From Granulicella arctica (GTDB taxonomy: Bacteria > Acidobacteriota > Terriglobia > Terriglobales > Acidobacteriaceae): a stretch of 64,000 bases of DNA. Of the stretch, positions 17,856 through 26,620 are shown in pieces (within the stretch, counting starts at the first letter, position 1; each line of letters opens with the position of its first letter). The DNA lies in contig NZ_JAGTUT010000001.1 of the NCBI RefSeq assembly GCF_025685605.1, positions 2,604,001 through 2,668,000 of the forward strand, in the 5' to 3' direction. The position numbers were made by a program, and so were the translations under genes. A model generated the notes under the pieces. That model was not told the DNA's origin. It saw only the letters and a program-made list of their open reading frames with translations, and did not search any database.

Positions 17856-17987
17856 CTTCAGGCACCTGTCCAACAAATCATCTCAAACTTGTTCCATTGA
17901 GACGTTTTAACCGCTGGAAAGACGCCAATGCGTCTCCACAATCGCTCGACAACCATTCTGTTGGGCTGCCTGCGGTACACTCCCGCC

Positions 17988-18704
17988 ATGCATGATGTAG
18001 CCGGCAGACCCCACATCGAAGATCATTTCGAGTCCACTGACGTCGTCCGCGACGTGGTGATTGGCCTGTCAGATGGCCTCACCGTACCCTTCGCGCTCGC
18101 CGCCGGACTCTCAGGCGTAGTCGCCTCCGCACACATCGTCGTTCTTGCCGGACTGGCCGAAATAGCTGCCGGCTCGATCGCCATGGGTCTAGGCGGCTAT
18201 CTCGCTGCCCGCGGCGACGCCGAGCACTACGTCTCCGAACGCCGCCGCGAAGAGCGCGAGGTCATCGAGCGCGTCCACGACGAGGAGGAGGAGATCTACG
18301 AGATCTTCGAGCAGTATTCCGTCGACCGCGAGAGCGCGGGCCCCGTCCTTGCCGCCCTAAAAAGGAACCCCAAAGCCTGGGTCGACTTCATGATGCGCTT
18401 CGAGCTTGGCCTCGAAGAGCCCGCACCCAACCGCGCCCACCGCTCCGCCCTTACCATCGCCTTCTCCTATATCGCCGGCGGCATTGTGCCATTGCTGCCG
18501 TACATGTTCGTGGAAAATGCCTCCGAATCGCTACGCCTGTCCGTAATCATCACCCTCCTTGCCCTCGGCATCTTTGGAGCCCTGAAGGGCAGACTCGTCG
18601 GCACAGGCTCCCTACGCAGCGCCATCCAGACAGTGCTTATCGGCGGGGCTGCCGCCGCCGCAGCCTACGAACTCGCCCGCCTCCTTAACGCCCACCATCC
18701 GTAA
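17988..18704 (+). CDS. VIT1/CCC1-family transporter
   Basis: This is a membrane protein of the vacuolar iron transporter family (Fe2+/Mn2+ transport). The N-terminus HFESTDVVRDVVIGLSDGLTVPFALAAGLSG is the diagnostic first helix. Then come a second helix with GSIAMGLGGYLAARGDAEHY, a long acidic cytoplasmic helix pair (RRREEREVIERVHDEEEEIYEIFEQYSV) that holds the metal-binding Glu residues in the family, and three C-terminal membrane helices. ATG 17988 is chosen over 17928 because the family N-terminus starts there. It is divergent from the DUF5666 operon and probably monocistronic. Confidence 0.9.
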   Translation: MHDVAGRPHIEDHFESTDVVRDVVIGLSDGLTVPFALAAGLSGVVASAHIVVLAGLAEIAAGSIAMGLGGYLAARGDAEHYVSERRREEREVIERVHDEEEEIYEIFEQYSVDRESAGPVLAALKRNPKAWVDFMMRFELGLEEPAPNRAHRSALTIAFSYIAGGIVPLLPYMFVENASESLRLSVIITLLALGIFGALKGRLVGTGSLRSAIQTVLIGGAAAAAAYELARLLNAHHP

Positions 18705-18845
18705 CCATCGTCTCCGCCGCGCATCCAACGCCTGTATGCAGTCTTTGCATCTCACAGAAGTTCCTGAGCTTCACCAAATTAGAGAGTCACCCGGGCGTGG
18801 CGGGAATCTAACTACTCGATTCGCGTAACAAAAGAGAAACGATCT

Positions 18846-20156
18846 ATGCCGACAATTTCGACTGTAGCCCCCGCGACAACTCTGCTTGCGCGCTTCCATG
18901 CCGTCCGTCAGGCGACCATGCACCTCATCGCGCCGCTTTCGCCCGAAGACCTCATGGTTCAGTCCTCGCCCGATGCCAGCCCCGCAAAGTGGCACCTCGC
19001 TCACACAAGCTGGTTCTTCGAGACGTTCATCCTTGGTGAGTTCGTCCCGGACTACAAGCCCTTCCATCCTGACTTTCACTGGCTCTTCAACAGCTACTAC
19101 AACTCGCTCGGAGAGATGCCGGAGAAAAAGCTGCGCGCCTCCTTCTCGCGCCCGCCGCTCCACGCTATTCTGGCCTATCGCACCCACGTCGACGCGGCCA
19201 TCTCAACGTTCCTCGAGAAAGCACCCGAAGAGGAAGCTGTTCGTCGCATCGTCCTGGGCCTCGAGCACGAGCAGCAGCATCAGGAGCTCATTGCCACGGA
19301 CGTCAAACACGCCCTCTTCACCAACCCCCTGCATCCCGCCTACACGGAACTCATAGGCCGCAGAGAGCCCGAGACCATGGCGCCCCCGCAAGACTGGGTG
19401 AACTTCGCGCCCGGCCTCACTGAGATCGGCATCACCCCGGATCCTGCCGCCCTCGAGGCCTTCGCTTTCGATAACGAGACCCCGCGCCACACCACCTACA
19501 TCGCGCCCTTCCAACTCGCAACCCGCCCCGTCACCTGCGCTGAGTACCTCGCCTTCATCGACGACAACGGCTACCGCCGCCCAGAACTCTGGCTCGCCGA
19601 AGGCTGGTCGACCATGCGTGCTGACGGCTGGCAATCCCCGCTCTACTGGCGTCGCGATGAAACGACCACCTCGGGCTGGTCGATCTACACCCTCAAGGGT
19701 TTTCAGCCGCTCGAAGCCCTCAGCGAAACGCCGGCTTGTCACCTCAGCTTCTTCGAGGCCGACGCGTACGCGCGGTGGGCCGGTTGTCGACTCCCCACAG
19801 AGTTCGAATGGGAGTACGCCGCCGTCCAGCAGCCTTTCAACCCGGCCTCTGGCAATTTCATCGAATCCGCCAACCTCCACCCCACTCCCGCAACCTCCAG
19901 ATCCGGCGTACAACAGCTATTCGGCGACATCTGGGAGTGGACCCAGTCCGGCTACACCGGCTATCCCGGCTACCATCCCCTCCCTGGCGCCCTGGGCGAG
20001 TACAACGGCAAGTTCATGTCCAGCCAGGTCATTCTGCGCGGCGGCTCCTGCGTCACCCCGGCATCCCATATCCGTCCCACGTATCGCAACTTCTTCGGTC
20101 CATCGACCCGCTGGCAGTTCTCCGGTGTTCGCCTTGCGAAGGATGCTGCCCAATAA
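18846..20156 (+). CDS. egtB: ergothioneine biosynthesis iron-dependent sulfoxide synthase EgtB
   Basis: EgtB joins trimethylhistidine to a thiol donor (gamma-glutamylcysteine or cysteine) using Fe(II) and O2. Residues 15-150 are the DinB-like domain: His50 in KWHLAHTSWFFETF and the HxxxHxE motif at 141-147 (HEQQHQE) are the expected iron ligands. The second half is the formylglycine-generating-enzyme-like domain (PFQLATRPVTCAEYLAFI, GCRLPTEFEWEYAA, LFGDIWEWTQS, ILRGGSC...RPTYRNFFGPSTRWQFSGVRLA). The length of 436 residues is normal. egtD follows 74 bases downstream, so the two are likely one operon. No egtA, egtC or egtE is adjacent. Confidence 0.95.
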   Translation: MPTISTVAPATTLLARFHAVRQATMHLIAPLSPEDLMVQSSPDASPAKWHLAHTSWFFETFILGEFVPDYKPFHPDFHWLFNSYYNSLGEMPEKKLRASFSRPPLHAILAYRTHVDAAISTFLEKAPEEEAVRRIVLGLEHEQQHQELIATDVKHALFTNPLHPAYTELIGRREPETMAPPQDWVNFAPGLTEIGITPDPAALEAFAFDNETPRHTTYIAPFQLATRPVTCAEYLAFIDDNGYRRPELWLAEGWSTMRADGWQSPLYWRRDETTTSGWSIYTLKGFQPLEALSETPACHLSFFEADAYARWAGCRLPTEFEWEYAAVQQPFNPASGNFIESANLHPTPATSRSGVQQLFGDIWEWTQSGYTGYPGYHPLPGALGEYNGKFMSSQVILRGGSCVTPASHIRPTYRNFFGPSTRWQFSGVRLAKDAAQ

Positions 20157-20230
20157 CAATCCATCTTCCGCCTGCCCTGCGTCCTTACTACGCAGACCAA
20201 CCAACCTGCACAACCAACCAAGGGATCTGA

Positions 20231-21214
20231 ATGTCTTCCATCGCAACTGCTCCTGAAGTTACCTCCGCTGTTGCCTACGAAGCTGTTCAAGGGCTCTCCG
20301 CAACCCCGAAGACCCTAACGCCCTGGCTCTTCTACGACGAGGCCGGTTCGCATCTCTTCGAGCAGATCACCACCCTGCCCGAGTACTACCTCACCCGCAC
20401 AGAGCGCAGCATCTTTGCCAAGCACGCCGATGAGATCCTCGCCCAGGCCGCTGGTGAGCATCACCTTACCCTCGTAGAACTGGGAGCGGGCACAGCCACC
20501 AAGACCGGCATCCTCCTCGCCGCCGCCGTCCGCCGTCAGACGAACGTCGTCTACCAGCCTGTCGACGTCTCGCAGACCGCCCTTGACGAGGCTCGCGACA
20601 ACATTGAGACCCATATCCCGGGCGTCATGGTCCTATCCCAGGTAGCCGACTACACCTCAGAGCCTCTCAAGCTCAAGCGCCAGCCCGGCGTCCGTACCCT
20701 CGCCCTCTACATAGGCTCAAGCATCGGCAACTTCGCTCCGAACGATGCCCTCGAGGTGCTACAAATCCTCCGCTCACAACTTCGTCCCGGCGACAGTCTT
20801 TTGCTCGGCACCGATCTTGCAAAGGACGAGGCCACCCTCCTGGCCGCCTATAACGACGCCTCCGGCGTCACCGCTGCCTTCAATCTCAATGTCCTCACGC
20901 GATTGAACCGCGAATTGGGCGCAAACTTCCGTCTCGAAAACTTCGCCCACAAGTCCATCTGGAACGCCGCCGAGTCACGCATCGAAATGCACCTCGAATC
21001 AACCGTCTCGCAGCGCGTCCATATCCCTGCCAACGCATCCTGTCCCGCATTGACCATCGACTTCGCACCCGGCGAAACCATCCACACCGAGAACAGCTAC
21101 AAGTTCACCGCCACATCGGTCGGTTCGTTGCTGCAGAGTGCCGGTTTCACATCCGTCCGCACCTGGAACGATCCGAACAATCTGTTCGCCGTCACCTTAG
21201 CCGAAGCCAGCTAA
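20231..21214 (+). CDS. egtD: L-histidine N-alpha-methyltransferase EgtD
   Basis: EgtD uses three S-adenosylmethionine to make hercynine, the substrate of EgtB. This 327-residue protein has the family features: TPWLFYDEAGSHLFEQITTLPEYYLTRTE at residues 30-58, the SAM-binding ELGAGTATKT at 83-92, and YIGSSIGNF. The C-terminal part (NRELGANFRLENF, FAPGETIHTENSYKF) matches the usual histidine-binding region. It starts 74 bases after egtB and its end overlaps the convergent moaC by four bases. Confidence 0.95.
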   Translation: MSSIATAPEVTSAVAYEAVQGLSATPKTLTPWLFYDEAGSHLFEQITTLPEYYLTRTERSIFAKHADEILAQAAGEHHLTLVELGAGTATKTGILLAAAVRRQTNVVYQPVDVSQTALDEARDNIETHIPGVMVLSQVADYTSEPLKLKRQPGVRTLALYIGSSIGNFAPNDALEVLQILRSQLRPGDSLLLGTDLAKDEATLLAAYNDASGVTAAFNLNVLTRLNRELGANFRLENFAHKSIWNAAESRIEMHLESTVSQRVHIPANASCPALTIDFAPGETIHTENSYKFTATSVGSLLQSAGFTSVRTWNDPNNLFAVTLAEAS

Positions 21215-21681
21215 ACCGTCCGCCGGTACTCTCCGCTTTTGCCGCCGCTCTTCCGCAGCAGTACGATCTCGCGGATCCGAATCCCCTTGTCCAGCGCCTT
21301 CGTCATGTCATAGACCGTCAAGGCTGCAATGGACGCCGCTACCATCGCCTCCATCTCGACACCCGTACCCGCAGTCGTAGCCGCAGTAGCTTGAATCGCA
21401 ACGCCGCCTTCAACCACCGTAGCCTGCACGTCCACAAAGCTTAGCGCCAGCGGATGGCACATCGGGATCAAACTCGCCGTCTGCTTCGCCGCCTGAATCC
21501 CGGCAAAGCGCGCCACCTCCAGCGGATTTCCCTTCGGATTGTCCGGCAGCGCGCGCAGCACCTCGTCGGATAGCTCAACAAACGCCGCCGCCACAGCCTC
21601 GCGCCGCGTCGCCGCTTTGGCGCTCACGTCGACCATGTGCGCTTGCCCGGCCTCATCGAAATGCGACAGCTTCTCAGTCAT
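21211..21681 (-). CDS. moaC: cyclic pyranopterin monophosphate synthase MoaC
   Basis: MoaC completes formation of cyclic pyranopterin monophosphate in molybdenum cofactor synthesis. The protein shows MVDVSAKAATRREAVA, LIPMCHPLALS and the active-site segment AALTVYDMTKALDKGI with the catalytic Lys and Asp, then GGKSGEYRR. ATG 21681 is preferred over the GTG two codons upstream. It lies nine bases after moeA on the same strand, so the two form an operon; moaA is not in the window. Its end overlaps the end of egtD. Confidence 0.95.
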   Translation of the reverse strand: MTEKLSHFDEAGQAHMVDVSAKAATRREAVAAAFVELSDEVLRALPDNPKGNPLEVARFAGIQAAKQTASLIPMCHPLALSFVDVQATVVEGGVAIQATAATTAGTGVEMEAMVAASIAALTVYDMTKALDKGIRIREIVLLRKSGGKSGEYRRTV

Positions 21682-21690
21682 TCTCACAGC

Positions 21691-22905
21691 CTATCGCAAC
21701 AGGATGCGAATGACCTCTCGCGCGTCGAACCCCTCGCGGTCAGCAGGCAGTAGCGCATAGCAATTCGCCCGCGCATTCGCCGCAAGATCGCCCGACCCCT
21801 GCCACCCCACCAGCTTCACCTCCACCCCGTCCAGCCGCGCAGGAAGCAGCCGTGTCAGCCCCGGCTTGCCCGCCACATCCTCCGCCAGCGTAGCCTGCAC
21901 AAAGCGCGGCCCACCTGCCCCTGCTCCGCACAGAGCCCGAATCATCGGCTCAACAAACACATGGAAGGTCACCTGCGTTGAAATAGGATTTCCCGGCAGC
22001 CCAAAGAAGTACTGAGCAGGGAAGTCACCTGTTGCCGGAAGCCGCCCAAACACCACCGGCTTCCCCGGCTGCATCCTTACACCCGTGAAGAAGAACTCAG
22101 CCCCCATCGCACCGAGCACCTCCTCGACGAGGTCATACTGGCCCATCGAAACCCCACCCGAAAGCACCAACAAGTCCGCCCGCCGTCCGCTCTCGATCGC
22201 CGTCCGCACCGCCTCGCGCACATCCTTGGCAATCGGCATGCGGACCGCTTCACCACCCGCAGCCTCAACCAGCGCCGCCAGCGCATAGCTGTTGGAGTTG
22301 CGAATCTGCTGTAACTCCGGCACCTCATCCAACTCCACTAACTCATCGCCCGTCGCCACGATGGCAATCCTCGGCCGCCAAAAGACCGACAACCTTGCCC
22401 GCCCGCAAGCCGCAGCCAGCGCAATCTCCGCAGCCTCGACCAACGTACCAGCAGCAATCACCACCTGCCCCGCGCGAGCCTCGCTACCCGTAGGAACAAC
22501 GTTCTCCCCAGCCTGCAGCGTTCGGCTTACCCGAATCGATCCTTCCAGCCGCTCCACATGCTCCACCATCACCACAGCATTCGCGCCGGCAGGAATAGGC
22601 GCACCTGTCATAATCTCGATCGCAACCCCAGCCCCCAACGCCTCGCCGGTCCACATCTCGCCGGCTCGAACCTGCCCGGCCACCGTCAGCTCCGTCAGAC
22701 GACCCTCATCCACGCGCACTGCAAAGCCATCCCGCGTCGAACGGTCAAACGGCGGCTGATCTCGGTCGGCCATCACATTCCCGGCGAGCACACGTCCCCG
22801 CGCCTCCAGCAGCCCGACCTCTTCCACCTCAGTAGCCGTCAGTCCGGCAGCATACCCCAGGACCAACGCAATTGCCTGCTCGAAATCCAACACGTTATCC
22901 GGCAT
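21691..22905 (-). CDS. moeA: molybdopterin molybdotransferase MoeA
   Basis: MoeA inserts molybdate into adenylated molybdopterin. The protein has the N-terminal ADRDQPPFDRSTRDGFAVR block, a domain with MTGAPIPAGANAVVMVEHV, the catalytic domain with ATGDELVELDE and LSGGVSMGQYDLV, and a C-terminal domain IV. ATG 22905 has GGAGAG a few bases upstream, so it is preferred to the TTG at 22920. It lies immediately downstream of the TPR gene's terminator, so its promoter must be squeezed near that hairpin. It is cotranscribed with moaC. Confidence 0.95.
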   Translation of the reverse strand: MPDNVLDFEQAIALVLGYAAGLTATEVEEVGLLEARGRVLAGNVMADRDQPPFDRSTRDGFAVRVDEGRLTELTVAGQVRAGEMWTGEALGAGVAIEIMTGAPIPAGANAVVMVEHVERLEGSIRVSRTLQAGENVVPTGSEARAGQVVIAAGTLVEAAEIALAAACGRARLSVFWRPRIAIVATGDELVELDEVPELQQIRNSNSYALAALVEAAGGEAVRMPIAKDVREAVRTAIESGRRADLLVLSGGVSMGQYDLVEEVLGAMGAEFFFTGVRMQPGKPVVFGRLPATGDFPAQYFFGLPGNPISTQVTFHVFVEPMIRALCGAGAGGPRFVQATLAEDVAGKPGLTRLLPARLDGVEVKLVGWQGSGDLAANARANCYALLPADREGFDAREVIRILLR

Positions 22906-22918
22906 CGATCTCTCCAGC

Positions 22919-22951
22919 AAAAAAGGCCCCGGGCAGCAATGCCCGGGGCCT
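22919..22951 (-). terminator. Rho-independent terminator after the TPR gene
   Basis: A very GC-rich 10-11 bp stem (GGCCCCGGGC at 22925-22934 with GCCCGGGGCC at 22941-22950) is followed on the minus strand by six T. It ends transcription of the TPR gene before moeA. Confidence 0.9.
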
Positions 22952-22969
22952 CGTTCGTACAGTTTGTCG

Positions 22970-24157
22970 TTACTTCTTGCCAGCCTTGTAGCTCGACTTC
23001 ACCTGTGCGCCGATACCGGTCAAAATATCCTTGACCTCCTGCGCATGGGGTCCATCTGGAGATAATTCAAGGTACTGCTGATACGCTTCGACGCAGCCCG
23101 GAGGAGCTGTAATCTTCTGCGTCTTCGAGTCAACCGAAGCCTTTGGAATCAGCGACTGGCCCTTGATGTAGTACGCATCGGCACGCTTCGGATCGGCAGC
23201 AATCGCTTTATCCGCAGCCGCTCCCGCATCGTCGATCTTGCCAGCGTTATACAGCGTTGCTGCCTCGTTGAAGTAGTACATGCCAGCATTCGCCGGAAGA
23301 GCCTTGGCAGCCGTGTCGTAAGCGTCGGCAGCATTCTTTGAGTCGCCCATCTTGCCGTATGCCTGGCCCATCTGGTTTTCAGCCGCCGCTGCTGTATCCG
23401 GACTTGGCTTCTTCGAGGCTGCATTCAACTCGATCGCCTTCTTGTACGAAGTGATGGCATCGTTGAACTTCGCCGTAACATCAGGATCGCTAGCCGGCTT
23501 ACCCGCCGCCTTCGCCGCCTTCAGTGCCGCGTCGGCTGAGCCAAGCTGCGCATCACCAAGCGTCACCCAAAGAATGCCCTCATCTGGCTTCTGCGTCGTC
23601 GCCTGTTGCATCGCAGTCATCGCCGCATCGTAGTTGCCAGCCTTGTTGTCCGCACGAGCCTGCGTGAGAAGTGTATTCAGATTGGCAATCTTCGAGTTCG
23701 CGCTCGTTACATCGGCGTTCTTCTTCTTGTACTCTTCGAGCGCTTTCTTCTCTTCCGGAGTCATCTTGTCGATGTACTCCTTGCGCGTCATATCGAAATC
23801 AACCGTCTTATCGTCGCCGGCCTTGAAGACCACACTGTCGACAAAGTCCAGGCTCTTATCCTGCTGGAAGACGATTGCAACGTAGTTATCCGGCTTGATG
23901 CCCGTACCTTTGTAGTTGCCGGTCGCATCGAGCGGAAAGGTGTACGTATACTTGCGGCTCTTCGCGTCAGAAGCACGATCCGTCGTCAGTTTTATTTCGC
24001 CCGTGGTTACCGGTTGTCCGATGGCGTTCTGCACATGGCCATGCATACTGGCACCAGCCGCATCCTGGGCGAATACCCGCGCCGGAACCGCTACCGTCAT
24101 GACTGCAAGAAGAGCTCCTGCCAGCGAGCCACCAAGAATCCATCCAAATCGCTTCAT
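22970..24157 (-). CDS. secreted TPR-repeat protein with N-terminal carboxypeptidase-like domain
   Basis: ATG 24157 is chosen because GGGGAG lies ten bases upstream; the two upstream in-frame starts (24166, 24181) sit on or before that site. The product has a signal peptide (MKRFGWILGGSLAGALLAVMTVAVPARVFA), then a beta domain resembling a carboxypeptidase regulatory domain (MHGHVQNAIGQPVTTGEIKLTTD...). A Lys/Glu-rich coiled segment and about five TPR units follow (NYDAAMTAMQQATTQKPDEGILWVTLGDAQLG; AADAYDTAAKALPANAGMYYFNEAATLYNAG; ADAYYIKGQSLIP). It is probably periplasmic; the partner is unknown. It is monocistronic with its own terminator. Confidence 0.85.
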   Translation of the reverse strand: MKRFGWILGGSLAGALLAVMTVAVPARVFAQDAAGASMHGHVQNAIGQPVTTGEIKLTTDRASDAKSRKYTYTFPLDATGNYKGTGIKPDNYVAIVFQQDKSLDFVDSVVFKAGDDKTVDFDMTRKEYIDKMTPEEKKALEEYKKKNADVTSANSKIANLNTLLTQARADNKAGNYDAAMTAMQQATTQKPDEGILWVTLGDAQLGSADAALKAAKAAGKPASDPDVTAKFNDAITSYKKAIELNAASKKPSPDTAAAAENQMGQAYGKMGDSKNAADAYDTAAKALPANAGMYYFNEAATLYNAGKIDDAGAAADKAIAADPKRADAYYIKGQSLIPKASVDSKTQKITAPPGCVEAYQQYLELSPDGPHAQEVKDILTGIGAQVKSSYKAGKK

Positions 24158-24260
24158 CACGTTCATTCTCCCCGGCGCCACCGAACGACGCTCCTGTTTA
24201 GGTTACGCTCTACGAAACTTCACGCTATCTATGATGCCATTGATTAGCCGCGGCTGGCTT

Positions 24261-24971
24261 TTACTGGAACTTACTTGCATAAGGAATTGGATCGACCATC
24301 CCCGCCTGCTCAAACGCCCGCAGCCGAAGTACACAGCTTTCACACCGCCCACAGGCCTCGCGCTCACCCGAATAGCATGACCAACTTACATGGAACGGAG
24401 CGCCAAGTTCAACCCCGAGCCGCACAATCTCGCTCTTCCGCATCTGGATCAGCGGCGTCACCACCCGGATGTCGCCCTCCTTCGTCCCCTGCTCAATCAG
24501 CCGGTTGAACGCCTCATAATAGGCCGGACGACAGTCCGGATATCCCGAGCTATCCTGCTCCACCGCTCCGATAAAGATCGTCTTCGCTCCCAGCACCTCC
24601 GCCCAACTCACCGCCGCCGACAGAAAATGAGCGTTTCGGAACGGAACATAAGTCACCGGCACCTCGCCGCCAATCGCCTCCTCGTCCGCAGGAGCATCGG
24701 GCACGTCGATCGCCGCATCCGTCAGTGCCGATCCACCGATCCTCCGAAACAAATCGATCTTCAGTGGCATCAGTTCGCGCACCCCAACCAGCCGTGACAC
24801 ATCCTCCGCCGACTTCAGCTCCCGGGCCTCCGTCCGCTGACCATAGCTGAAATGGAGTGCGTACGTGTCAAAGTCGCGTGCCGCCAGCGCCGCGCACACA
24901 CACGAGTCCAAACCGCCCGACAGGCAAACCACAGCCTTGGGACGCGGTTTGCCTACGACAATTTCAGGCAT
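24261..24971 (-). CDS. queC: 7-cyano-7-deazaguanine synthase QueC
   Basis: QueC converts 7-carboxy-7-deazaguanine to preQ0 with ATP and ammonia. The PP-loop SGGLDS is at residues 18-23, followed by HFSYGQRT, YVPFRNAHFLS, GAVEQDSSGYPDCRPAYYEAFN and the zinc-binding Cys cluster CYSGEREACGRCESC. ATG 24971 is used because the N-terminus MPEIVVGKPRPKAVVCLSGG fits the family; the longer frame to 25040 runs into the DUF2007 gene. It overlaps that gene by eight bases. Its pathway partners queD-queE are at 46383-47451. Confidence 0.95.
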   Translation of the reverse strand: MPEIVVGKPRPKAVVCLSGGLDSCVCAALAARDFDTYALHFSYGQRTEARELKSAEDVSRLVGVRELMPLKIDLFRRIGGSALTDAAIDVPDAPADEEAIGGEVPVTYVPFRNAHFLSAAVSWAEVLGAKTIFIGAVEQDSSGYPDCRPAYYEAFNRLIEQGTKEGDIRVVTPLIQMRKSEIVRLGVELGAPFHVSWSCYSGEREACGRCESCVLRLRAFEQAGMVDPIPYASKFQ

Positions 24972-25212
24972 CGAAGCTCCCCGGTGTCTCGTCGCCCTGC
25001 GCATCCGAGGCTTCCAGCAACTCCAGCGCGGCTTCCTCATCCTCCGGGCGCACCTTCAACCGCGCCCGAAAGGCCATCGCCAGCATGTTATTCGCATTCT
25101 CACCCTGCAGGAAGCATTCAATCCCCGCGGCTTCCAGCAGGCTCTTCGCGATCTGCGCCTCGGTAGGTGCCAGAAACTTACCCACGGTCACGAAATCGTC
25201 TGAAAACTTCAA
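24964..25212 (-). CDS. DUF2007-type putative signal-transducing protein
   Basis: An 82-residue cytoplasmic protein of the DUF2007 type (FVTVGKFLAPTEAQIAKSLLEAAGIECFLQGENANNM...LKVRPEDEEAALELLE), a small alpha-beta domain distantly related to PII-like folds. The start is TTG 25212 with GAGG upstream; no in-frame ATG is available. Its last eight bases overlap the queC start, implying translational coupling. The function is unknown. Confidence 0.8.
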   Translation of the reverse strand: MKFSDDFVTVGKFLAPTEAQIAKSLLEAAGIECFLQGENANNMLAMAFRARLKVRPEDEEAALELLEASDAQGDETPGSFDA

Positions 25213-25232
25213 TGCATCATCCTCGTACCGCT

Positions 25233-26021
25233 CTACTTATTCTCAATCGCCTGCAAATGAAACGTAATCGTTCCCCAGAAAAGCCGCGCCCGAATCTGCA
25301 CCGGAATATGCCGCGCATCGTCTGAGTACCAGATCCATATATTGCCCCGGTTCTTCACGATGCCCTCCTCTGCCGTAGGCTGTACCCGGATCGTCTGGAA
25401 GATGCCCGCAGGTGTCTTGATCTCTTCCTTCGCCTCAACCTTCATCGTCACCGTAACCGTCCGCATCGAGTCGGCCAGCGGAAACTTGATGTTCTGCCCC
25501 ACCACCATACGCTGCGAAGCCGCGTAGAAGATTGCCGACAGTGAATCCGTCACACAGGCCGGTATCGAAGCCGTCAACTGCTTCGATGTTCCCTTGACCA
25601 GATTCTTCTCCACCTGCGTCTGCTTACCCGCCGCATAGTTGAACGAGAGATCGCCTGTCACCTTCCGCGGACCCTCCTGCAATTGCTTGCTGAAGCCAGT
25701 CGAGCAGCCTGTCGTCGCGTCGAATCCGGACTGGAACCGGTCGACCACCGGAAACAGCATCGTCACGCCGCCAACCGTGTCCGCCGTCGCCGTAATCTTC
25801 TGCTGGCTGCCCTGCTGGTCGATGTGGAAGACTGCCGTGCCTGCCGTAAACACCCGCCAGTCGACGGTAAATGTCAGCGTCTGGTGAGCAGGGAAGCCGT
25901 AACCAACGAGCGGCGGTTGCAGCGTAGGAATCGGCTGACTATTCTGCTGCCCTGCCAGCGGGGAACACGCAGTCAGCAGCACAAGCAACACGGCGGAGAA
26001 GAGAGTCAGTGTTTGTTTCAA
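25233..26021 (-). CDS. DUF3108-type lipoprotein
   Basis: The protein starts with a lipoprotein signal (KQTLTLFSAVLLVLLTACSPL, lipobox Cys) and continues as a DUF3108-like beta domain (FPAHQTLTFTVDWRVFTAGTAVFHID, KITATADTVGGVTMLFPVVDRFQSGFDATTGCS, IWIWYSDDARHIPVQIRARLFWGTITFHL). No in-frame ATG exists near the signal sequence, so TTG 26021 (or TTG 26027) is taken as the start; the open frame above is only the reverse reading of the next gene. It probably acts in the periplasm or inner leaflet of the outer membrane. It is the last gene of the lipid A/core group. Confidence 0.8.
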   Translation of the reverse strand: MKQTLTLFSAVLLVLLTACSPLAGQQNSQPIPTLQPPLVGYGFPAHQTLTFTVDWRVFTAGTAVFHIDQQGSQQKITATADTVGGVTMLFPVVDRFQSGFDATTGCSTGFSKQLQEGPRKVTGDLSFNYAAGKQTQVEKNLVKGTSKQLTASIPACVTDSLSAIFYAASQRMVVGQNIKFPLADSMRTVTVTMKVEAKEEIKTPAGIFQTIRVQPTAEEGIVKNRGNIWIWYSDDARHIPVQIRARLFWGTITFHLQAIENK

Positions 26022-26059
26022 ATTCAAATCGAGACAGCTCGCGAGGGAAACTCTGGGCT

Positions 26060-26620
26060 TCAGTGCTTCAGGTAAATAAGCCGAAGTGCCAGCGCCGCAT
26101 AGATGGCGATGGCTCCCATCCCGCAATTGTACTCGCGGTGTTGCCGGTACAGGCTCGGCGAGAACCGTCCCCGCTCCGCATCCGTTGCGGCTGGAGTCAG
26201 CCTCGGCAACAGTCGCGGCACCCTCGCCGCATAGGCTTCGAAACCCGGAAAGTGGCCCCGCAGAAACGTCTCCTCCGACTGGATCGTCGGCAGGTAGATC
26301 ACCGCAAACAGCACCGCCAGCGCAATCAGGATCACCCAGCTTCCAGCCGCCGCCGCGAATCCAAACGCAATCATCATCGAGCCCAGATACAGCGGATTCC
26401 GCGTATGCGCATAGGGCCCTGTCGTCGCAAGCTCCGTGTTCTTGCGAACATAGCCCGAAGCATAAGCCCGCAGCCAAACGCCCGCCCCCACCAGCAGAAC
26501 GCTCCACAACATCGATTGCCACGTTGGCCGGGCAAGCCACAGAAACACCGCCGCAAACACAAACCCCAGCGGCACCCGAATCCGTCTCGCAATGCGCTGC
26601 CATGTCGTCCGTTCGCTCAA
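26060..26620 (-). CDS. isoprenylcysteine carboxyl methyltransferase-family membrane protein
   Basis: This 186-residue membrane protein has the ICMT/PEMT-like signature GPYAHTRNPLYLGSMMIAFGFA (SAM-binding RNPxY) and the downstream EETFLRGHFPGFEAYAARVPRLLP. It has about four membrane helices. In bacteria the methyl acceptor of such proteins is generally unknown; phospholipid or other lipid substrates are possible. The start is TTG 26620, overlapping the stop of the GT9 gene, with GGAAGG upstream. Confidence 0.85.
   Translation of the reverse strand: MSERTTWQRIARRIRVPLGFVFAAVFLWLARPTWQSMLWSVLLVGAGVWLRAYASGYVRKNTELATTGPYAHTRNPLYLGSMMIAFGFAAAAGSWVILIALAVLFAVIYLPTIQSEETFLRGHFPGFEAYAARVPRLLPRLTPAATDAERGRFSPSLYRQHREYNCGMGAIAIYAALALRLIYLKH

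Noticed and set aside
26022..26603. N-terminal extension of the DUF3108 frame
   Set aside because: The lipoprotein signal begins at TTG 26021/26027; the upstream open frame only overlaps the ICMT-like gene in another frame.
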